In this document: one piece after another, positions 1 to 7,500 of the stretch
How the letters are laid out: the number at the start of each line of letters is the position of its first letter
How positions within the stretch are numbered: position 1 is the stretch's first letter
Assembly: GCA_026770575.1 (NCBI GenBank)
Contig: MU657287.1
Span: 1 to 11,385 of the forward strand
Reading direction: 5' to 3'
Length of the DNA stretch: 11,385 nucleotides
From: Pelagophyceae sp. CCMP2097
Taxonomy: Eukaryota > Sar > Pelagophyceae
The notes under the pieces: model-generated
The model's input: only the letters and a program-made list of their open reading frames with translations
The model's database searches: none
Told to the model about the DNA's origin: nothing
Position numbers and translations under genes: made by a program

Positions 1-708
1 GTGGAGGAGGGGATGAGCTTGGGCTCGGGAGAACGCAAAAGCGGCTCGTTGCCAGGAGACCAATGCGGCCTCGTACGTGCCGAGCTTAACGTGGATTGAG
101 GGTGTCGAGGAACGGGGACGGGGACCGAAGTCTCTTCCGAATGAAGGCCGCGAGTCAGAGACGTCGTGGTAAGGGATATGTTGGAAAAATCAGGTACGGG
201 GGCCGTGGCCTCGTCCGTATAACCAAGCAGGGCAGGGACGGGGGCCGAGGCCTCGTCCGTATGACCGCCACCGGCTGAAAGCGCGGTGATGCAGCTAAAG
301 AGGGTGACAAATGGGGATCGTGGACGCCCTGTGGGCAAAGAGATCTTAGTCGCCTCCGCGATGGCACCACCGGGGGCCGGGGCCTCGTCCGTGTGGTCGC
401 CACCAACTCCCTGGGCCGAATGGGACCCAAAAGACCTACAAACAAGCGTGCACCTGCTCGGGGGAATACTCTTGCCTCGAATGACAGGGCTCTCGCTACA
501 GATCTCGCGGGGGGGAGATTTTTTGTGCGACGCTGGGAGCGCGTCGCCCCCCCGAGATGGGCCAGCAAGGCCACCGCTTTGAGGGGGGGCAACGCGCGGA
601 GGTAAGGTCGCGTCACATCGCATAAACCACCTTCGCTAAAAAGACAGTGTCTCCTCTCCGGCAGCCCTTTGAAGGCCCTTTGCGTCACGCTCACCCGCCG
701 CCGCCGCC
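1..708. other. Upstream flank and probable 5' UTR, no convincing gene
   Basis: No stretch here resembles a protein family I recognise. The open frames on both strands are GC-rich, Arg/Pro-biased and lack domain motifs. The region contains a dispersed 25-bp repeat, annotated separately. The last part, ending in a GCC triplet run just before the ATG at 709, is probably the 5' leader of the SDR gene. I see no TATA box, spliced-leader acceptor or other promoter element that I would defend. Confidence 0.5.
118..394. repeat. Dispersed 25-bp GC-rich repeat, three good copies and one degenerate
   Basis: Copies of a unit starting CGGGGGCCG and ending CCTCGTCCGT lie at about 196-220, 238-262 and 370-394. 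A degenerate copy, ending in TCTCTTCCGAAT, starts near 118. The second and third copies share a further extension, GACCGCCACC against GGTCGCCACC. Spacing is irregular, so this is not a simple tandem array. It is unrelated by eye to the GACGG satellite in the introns. Its position 300-600 bp upstream of the start codon would allow a regulatory role, but nothing in the sequence proves one. Confidence 0.6.
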
Positions 709-1570
709 ATGGGCAAGCGCGGCAAGCTGCTGAAGCGGCGGCGCCTCGGCCTCGAAGATTTGCCGCAGGCGGCCGTCGAGGCCGAAGAGGACGACGACAG
801 CAGCAGCAGCAGCGACGACGACGACGCGCCGGCGCCGGCCGCCGTGGTGTCCGAAGCGGATTTGGCGGCGACTTTAAGGACGCTGGAGGCTTTAGGTGGT
901 GATTTGGCTTATTTCCGTTGCCACGCCATGAAGCGTTTACGAGCCACTCTAGCCCCGTTAGCCGCCGATTTGGTCGGCCCCACCACGGGCAAGCGCGACC
1001 GCGCGGCGGACCGGCGGTTCAAGGCCGGGCAGGGGCGTGAGAATCTGTCGGCGGCGGAGAAACATAAGGTTATGGATAGGGACGCGACGAATTCCCGTAC
1101 GTTAAGAGCGGACCGCCTCGCACGGTTAGCAGCCGCCGCAGTCCAAGGCGAAGAGACTCTCGCCATCGCGGACGGGCCCGCTGGTTTGCAGCCGAGGCTT
1201 TTGCTGCGGCAAGACGGCGAGGAAGTGGTGGAAAAGGCGGAAGTGTTGCATTCATCTCGGAGCTGCTACATCTGCAAGACCCCTTTCAGGACGCTGCACC
1301 ACTTCTACGCCGCTTTGTGCCCGCCCTGCGCGGCGCTGAACTTTTCGAAACGCGGGGAAATGTGTAATTTGACGGGCAAGGCGGCGCTGGTGACTGGGGC
1401 TCGAGTCAAGATTGGGTTCCGCATCGCACTCAAGTTACTCCGATGCGGCGCCAAAGTCGTCGCCTGCACGCGCTTCCCTGCAGACTGCGCGGCGAGGTTT
1501 GCGAAGGAAGAGGATGTAGAGGACTGGCGGGGGAGGCTTGCTGTCGTAGGAGCGGACTTTCGCGACTTGC
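709..1570 (+). CDS. Exon 1: N-terminus, zinc-ribbon-like segment and start of the Rossmann fold
   Basis: Encodes residues 1-287 plus the first base of codon 288. It opens with MGKRGKLLKRRR, followed by an Asp/Ser run (residues 28-39), a helical charged region, CYIC and CPPC (186-207), and the nucleotide-binding TGARVKIG at 229-236. The exon closes at GADFRDL, where the family continues with a helix leading to the NNA motif. The donor GTGAAA starts at 1571. Reading on past it gives about 20 unrelated residues and then a stop at 1633-1635, and the satellite starts there too. The splice is phase 1. Confidence 0.9.
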
Positions 1571-4500
1571 GTGAAAATTCAGCGTCTTTGGCATCTTGGA
1601 AAACGATGCCCCGGGTGCATCCGAGGGCGCCTTGATACGGTCCGTAGAGGCGGTCCATCGAGACGGCCGAAGAGGCGGGCCGAAGAGACGGCCGAAGGGG
1701 CGGGCCGAAGAGACTGCAGAAGGTCCTCTCGACGGTTTCTCGACGGCCCTTTTGACGACACACTTGATGCCGAGACGGCCATAAAACGACCTCGGGACGG
1801 TCCTGCAGACGATCCTCGAGAAGGCCCTCGAGATGGTCCTCGACACGGTCTCGAGACGGTCTCAAAACAATCTCAAGACTTTCCTCGAGACGGCCCTTCA
1901 GACGGCCCTGAAACGATCTCGAGACGGCCCACTTGATGGCCCTCTTGACAGCCCTCGAGACGGTCTCAAACCGACCTCGAGACCGTCCTCGAGACGCCCC
2001 TTCAAACGGTCTGAAGACGATCCTCGAGACGGCCCTCGAAACGGCCTCTCGGCGGCCTCCAAACGACCTCCAACGAACTTGAGATGGCATTTAGACGGCT
2101 TCGAGAAGGTCATCTCTTGACGGCCCTCTTGACGGCCCTCTTGACGACCCTCTCGAATTCGAGACGGCCTCCTAACGACCTTTAGACGGTCCTGCAGTCG
2201 ATCTGTTCGACGGTCCTCGAGGCGGCCTCTCGGCGGCCTCTCGGCGGCCTTCAAACGACCTTGAGACGGTCCTCTTAGACGGTGTATTTGACGGCCCTCT
2301 TGACGGGCCTCTTGACGGGCCTCTCGAGATGGCCTCAAAATGACCTCCAGATGGTCGTGACGGCCCTAGAGACGGCCTCGAGGCGGCCCTAGAGACGGCC
2401 CTCGAGACGGTCGTCGAGAAAAATCTCAGAGACGGCCCTCGAGGCGGCCCTTCAGACGGTTTCTCGACGGTCCTCCTGACGGCCCTCTCGAATTCGAGAC
2501 GGCCTCCAAACGCCCTTGAGACGGCCCTAAAGACGATCCGTTCGACGATCCTCGTGACGGCCCTCAAGAAAGTCTCGAGACGGTCTCAAAACGACCTCGA
2601 GACCGTCCTCGAGACGGCCCTTCAGACGGTCTCGAGACGGTCCTCTTGACGGCCCTCTTGACAGCCCCCGAGGCGGTCTCAAAACGACCTCGAGATGGTC
2701 TGAAGACAACAATCGAAAAGGACCTCGAGACGGCCTCTCGGCGGCCTCCAAACGACCTTGAGACGGCTTCGAGACGGCTTCGAGAAGGTCCTCTGGACAG
2801 TCTTCTAGACTGTCTCTTGACCGCCCTCTTGACGGAGCGGCACCCGAGGGCGCCTCTGCAAGGCGCGGGTGGCGCTTCTGCAAGTGGCGCCTTTGGAAGG
2901 GGTCGGGCGCCTTTGCAAGCTGGGGATCACGGGCGCTCGAGACCATCGAGACAAGACCCTCGAGACGGCTCCTCTTGACGGGCCCTCTGCACGGGCCCTC
3001 GAGATGGGCGCTGAAGACGGACGCTCGAGACGGCCGCTCGAGACGGCCGCTCGAGACAGCCGCTCTTTTACGGGCCCTCGAGACGACTCCTCTATGCGGG
3101 CCCTTTGTACGGGCGCTTGCGACGGGCGCTCTTTTACGGGCGCTCGAGACGGTCCTTCTCGACAGGCCCTCGAGACAGGGCCTCGAGACGGGCCCTCGAG
3201 ACGTCAAGACGGGCACTCGAGACAGCTCCTCTACGCGGTCCCTCTGTACGGGCTCTTGAGACGGGTGCTCGAGGCAGGCGCTCGAGACAGGCGCTTCGGA
3301 CGGACGCTCGAGACGGCCGCTCGTTTACGGGCCCTCGAGACGGCGCCTCTATGCGGACCCTCTATACGGGCTCTTGAGACGGGTGCTCTTTTACGGGCCC
3401 TCGAGACAGCCGCTCGTTTACGGGCCGTCGAGACGGTCCTTCTCGACGGACCCTCGAGACTGCCGCTCGAGACAGCCGCTGGAGATGGTCGCTATTTTAC
3501 GGGTCCTCGAGACTGCTCCTCTATGCGGCCCCTCTGTACGGTCGCTCGAGGCGAGCTCTCGAGACGGGCCCTTGAGACGGCTCCTCGAGGCAGGCCCTCT
3601 TTACGGGGCTTCTGTACAGTCCCTCGGACGGTCCCTCTGTGACGGTCCCTGAGACTGACCTTGGACCGTCCCTTGGACCCTTGCTGGGGGGGGGGGGTGC
3701 GATTTGGGCGGCCCCAAAGACGGTCCCTCGTCGGTCCCGTGGGCGACGGTGCCGGGGGCGACCCCATAGACCGTTCCTTGAACTGTTCCTTGGTCGGCCC
3801 CTCCAAGGCCCCCTGCGACGGCCCCGTAGACTGTTCCTTGGCGGTCGCTTTGACAGGCCCTCTGCAGCAGTCGCTTCGACGATCCTCTTGACGGCCCTCT
3901 CGAATTCGAGCAGGCCTCCAAACGACCTCGAGACGGTCCTGAAGACGATCCGTTCGACGGTCCTCGTGGCGGCCTCGAGGGTCCTCGCGACGGCTTGGAG
4001 ACGACACGGAGACGGCCTGAAGACGGCCTTCGAGACGGTTTAAGACGATCCTCTAGACGGCCTCTAGGCGGCCTCAAGGCGGTCCTCTAGACGGTCTTCG
4101 AGAGGGTCTTTCAGGCGGCTCTTAAGACGATCCTCGAGACGCCCTCGAGACGGCCTTGAGACGGCCCTTGAGACGGCCCTTACGACGGCCTTCGAAGCGA
4201 CTTCGAGACAGTCCTCTAGATAGTGTATTCGACGGTCTTTTGACGGCCCTCTAGACAGCCCTCTCGAGGGTCTCAAAATGTCCTCGAGGCGGTCCACGAA
4301 ACGGCCCTCGAGACGGTCCTCGAGGCGGCCTCAAAGACAGCACTTCTCGACGGCCCTCGAGGCGGCCCTTCATACGGTCGTCGAGACGGCCTCAAAGACG
4401 ACCCTTCTCGACGGCCCTTCTCGACGGCCCTTCTCAAGGCGGCCCTTGAAACGATCTCGTGACGGCCTGAATACGGTCCTCGCAAAGGCCTTCTCGACGG

Positions 4501-7500
4501 CCCTTCTCAAAAGTCCTCTGGTTGGTCTTCCAGACGGCCTGAAGACGACGCCTTTGACGGGTCATCGAGACGGTCCTCTTCCATCCCCCGCGTGTCGAGC
4601 CTCGGGACCGCGTCTCCGGGGCCGTGAAAGCGTTGAGCGTCCGTCTCCGGGCCGTCTCATCGGCACGGGGTCCCATCTGGGTCCGTAGAGAGAGCAGGCT
4701 TCTGCGAGGACCGTCTTCAGGCCGTCTCGAGATCGTTTGAAGGGCCGTCGAGGAGGACCGTCGAGAAGGGCCGTCTTTGAGGCCGTTTCGACGATCGTCT
4801 GAAGGGCCGTCTCGACGACCGTCTCGAGGGCCATCATTGAGGCTGTCTCGACGACGGTCTCAAGGGCCGCCTCGAGAGCCTTCTAGAGGGCCGTTTAGAG
4901 GACTGTCTTCAGGACCGTCTCAAGGTCGTTTTGAGGCCGTCTCGAATTCGAGAGGGCCGTCAAGAGGACCATCGAAGCGACTGCCGCAGAGGGCCCGTCA
5001 AAGCGACCGCCAAAGGAAGAGTCTACGGGGCCGTTGCAGGAGGCGTCACAAGGAGCCTTCGAGGGGCCGACAAAGGACCGGTCCGAGGGACGGTCTACGG
5101 GATCGTCGCAGAGGGATCGCCGAGGGACCGTCGAAGGGACTGTCGAAGGGGGCCTTCGAAGTTCGAGGGACGGTCCAAGGGACGGTCTACGAGACCGCCT
5201 CCGGGACCGTCGCCCACGGGACCGTCGAGGGACCGTCTTTGGGGCCGCCCAAAGGACTATCGCAGCCGCCCCCCAGCAAGAGTCCAAAGGACGATCCAAG
5301 GTCGGTCTCAGGGACTGTACAGAGGGCCCATCTCGAGCGACCGCAAAATAGCGCCCGTACAGAGGGCCCGTACAGAAGGCCCGTAAAGAGGGTCTGCTTC
5401 GAGGAGCCATCTCGAGCGCCCGTTTCGAGGGCCCGACTCAAGCGCCTATCTCGAGGGCCTGTCAAGAGGAGCCGTCTCGAGGAGCCGCCTCGAGGGTCTT
5501 GCCTCGATGGACCGTCTCGAGCACCCGTGACGCCCGGCTTTCAAAGGCAGCCGGGATGACGGGAGGCATGGCATCACCGTCTTCGCTAGGCGCCGTCGAG
5601 TCTTTGTGCGACGCGCTGCCGGCGCTCTTGGGGGGTGCTTTACATATCATCGTGAACAACGCCTGCCAGACCGTGCGCCGCCCACCGCAGTACTACGCGC
5701 CTTTACTCCAGCGAGAATTATCTTTGAGACGCGCAGCGCTCATGCTCGCAGACGCGGGGCCGTCCGGCGAAGGTGCGGGCGGTGGCGCGGGCGACGCCGC
5801 GGACGCGGGTCAAGGCGCCGCCCCTGGCGTGGTCACGGCGTCTGCCGCAGCGCCGTCGGACGTGCCCGCTTCGCAGTTGAACGACGTCAAAGCGTGGCTT
5901 TCTCAAGCGCCGCCGGCCGATATCGTCTTCGACGACGCGGACGCTCTCCCGCCTGGCATGTCTCTCGGCGCGGACCCGTCCGTCCGGGCCATGCTCGCCG
6001 TCGCGCCCGGCGATTCCGAAAGAGACGACGCGGCTTTTCCGCAAGGGCGGACGGACGCGAACTCTGACCTGGCGCAGCAGTTGGACTTACGGCAACGGAA
6101 CTCTTGGATGTTGAAATTAGAAGACGTGTCCACGCCAGAGGCGGCAGAGGTGCGTCGTGGCCGGGTGTGCGTGTGACGGGTCGATGGAAAACCAGTTGAC
6201 TTTCGATTCGCGTAGGTCTTTGCGATTAACACTTTGGCTCCGTTTGTGATCAATTCGAGGTTGAAACCGCTCATGGAAGTCGATTCCGAAGCTTTAAAGT
6301 TTATTGTAAATGTTTCTGCGATGGAGGGCAAGTTCTACAGGCACAAGTCGCCAAGGCACCCGCACACCAACATGGCAAAGGTGCGTGTCGTTGCTTGCGG
6401 TGTTCATCGTCTTGTTTATTTTGTTCATCGTCTTGTTTATTTTAGTGCATTTTTCGTCGGCTCTATAGACGGTCCTCCGCGGGCCCGGAGGCGGTCCCGG
6501 GGGCGGTCCTCTGGCGACTGCATGGTCCCTCTGGACGATCCTACGGGACGGGCCCTCTGGACGGTCTCTCTGAACGGGCCCTCTGGGCGACTCCTCTTGA
6601 CGGTCCATGCAGACGGTCCCTCTGGACGGGCCCTCTTGACGGTCTCTCTGGACTGTATCTCTGGACGGATCCACTGGACGGCTCCTCTGAACGGTCCATC
6701 CAGACTGCCCCTCTGGACAGGTCCTCTGGATTGTTTCTCTGGGTGGGCCCTCTGTACGGGCCCTCTAGACGTTCTCTCTGCAGTCGAAATTAGATCAGCC
6801 CACAAAAATGCAAAGGTTTTTTAAAAAGCCGTTGAAGACGCCTCTGGTGTTTTTATTGAGTTTTTATTACTTTTTTTATCAAGTCCAAGTTATCGACCAA
6901 AAGGACGATACTTTTTAGCGAACGTTGTATCGAGCGGAAGGTGTTTCTCTCAAGCACCTGCGAGATCCTGAAAGGATGACCTGGGGGGGCGCCCCCCCAG
7001 GTCAACGCCAAGGTTATCTCACCCCCAGGTCAACGCCAAGGGATCTCGCAGGTGCTTAAGGGGAACACCTTCCGCTCGATATGCCATTCGCCCAAATATT
7101 TTCGAAGTGAACATCAGTTGACGGCTGATCTAATTTCGACTGTCTGGACGGTCCCTCTGAACGGTCCTTCCAGACTGCCCCTCTGGACAGGTCCTCTTGA
7201 TTGTCTCTCTGGGCGGGCCCTCTGTACGGGCCCTCTAGACGTTCTCTCTGGACGGTCCCTCTGGACGGTCCATCCAGACGGCCCCTATGGACGGGCCCTC
7301 TGGGCGATCCTTCTGAACGGGCCCTCTGGTCGGTCTCTCTTGATGGGCCTCTGGGCTGCATCACTTGACGGTCCGACTGGACGGCCCCTCTGGACGGTTC
7401 ATCCAGACGGCCCCTCTGGACGGTCTCTCAAACGGTCCTCTGGACTGCATCTCTGGATGGGCCCTCTGGATGGGCCCTCTGGAAGGTCCCTCTGGCCAGT

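Larger units (their letters stand above)
2904..5554. repeat. Large imperfect inverted repeat (giant hairpin) in intron 1
   Basis: The left arm is about 2904-4490, the spacer about 4491-4696, and the right arm about 4697-5554. The match goes beyond the short satellite unit. Unique-order landmarks recur in reverse complement: GAATACGGTCCTCGCA (4469-4484) against 4701-4716; CTCGAATTCGAG at 3899 against 4941; the GGGCGGCCCCAAAGACGG segment near 3706 against about 5240; and CATCGAGACAAGACCCTCG near 2944 against about 5500. The left arm is longer because blocks near 3000-3500 are duplicated within it. The transcribed intron could fold into a long stem. Confidence 0.8.
1571..5589 (+). repeat. Intron 1: 4.0-kb intron made of degenerate 12-bp satellite
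   Basis: The donor is GTGAAA at 1571 and the acceptor is CTAG ending at 5589. Joining the exons completes an Arg codon (C+GC) and gives DLRAVESLCDAL, which fits an SDR. From about 1640 almost the whole intron is a satellite with consensus GACGGTCCTCGA or GACGGCCCTCGA. A local 25-bp tandem pair lies at 1662-1711. GACGG is on the plus strand to about 4570; after a less regular spacer the complement CCGTC dominates from about 4700 to 5520. Frames stay open over long distances because the unit length is a multiple of three, but their products are Arg/Pro/Ser low-complexity and are not proteins. Confidence 0.9.
6928..7081. repeat. Internal foldback within the inserted element
   Basis: A 41-bp arm at 6928-6968, starting TATCGAGCGGAAGGTG, pairs with 7041-7081 with three mismatches by eye. 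Between the arms are a perfect 28-bp palindrome (6977-7004) and a 20-bp direct repeat. The ends read TA/TCGAGC and GCTCGA/TA, so a nested element with a TA target duplication (Tc1/mariner style) is possible, but the A/T symmetry makes that ambiguous. Confidence 0.75.
6781..7142. mobile_element. 362-bp non-autonomous element with 20-bp perfect terminal inverted repeats (MITE-like)
   Basis: The left end CAGTCGAAATTAGATCAGCC (6781-6800) is the exact reverse complement of 7123-7142. Both ends are flanked by TCTG (6777-6780 and 7143-7146), a plausible 4-bp target duplication. A near-identical repeat block at 7154-7263 reads GTTCTCTCTGGACGGTCCC without the insert, exactly what is expected of the empty site. 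The interior is AT-richer than its surroundings and has no coding capacity, so the element would need a transposase in trans. A second foldback lies inside. The family is unassigned: TIR plus a 4-bp duplication does not settle the superfamily. Confidence 0.8.

Noticed and set aside
155..694. Minus-strand open frame of 179 codons upstream
   Set aside because: Arg/Pro-rich translation of GC-rich DNA containing the 25-bp repeats; no motif, and it overlaps the likely 5' leader of the SDR gene.
709..1635. Exon 1 as a complete intronless gene of 308 codons
   Set aside because: The frame stops 20 residues after the donor GTGAAA, in the middle of the Rossmann fold. The rest of the SDR domain is found in phase in four downstream exons.
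2869..3642. Open frame of 257 codons in intron 1 with repeated ALETA/RDGPSR-like peptides
   Set aside because: It is a translation of the satellite inside the left arm of the inverted repeat. Overlapping frames on both strands are equally open and the SDR splice model removes the region.
1630..5540. CRISPR-like array
   Set aside because: Units are 12-13 bp, degenerate and without unique spacers of constant length; there are no cas genes, and the context is a spliced eukaryotic gene.
4777..5559. Open frame of 260 codons in the right arm of the inverted repeat
   Set aside because: It has the same satellite origin, with Arg/Gly/Pro/Ser composition and no start context or family resemblance.
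6781..7142. Introner (intron-generating transposon)
   Set aside because: The element lies wholly inside intron 3 and its ends (CAGTCG...CGACTG) do not supply the GT and AG splice sites of this intron.
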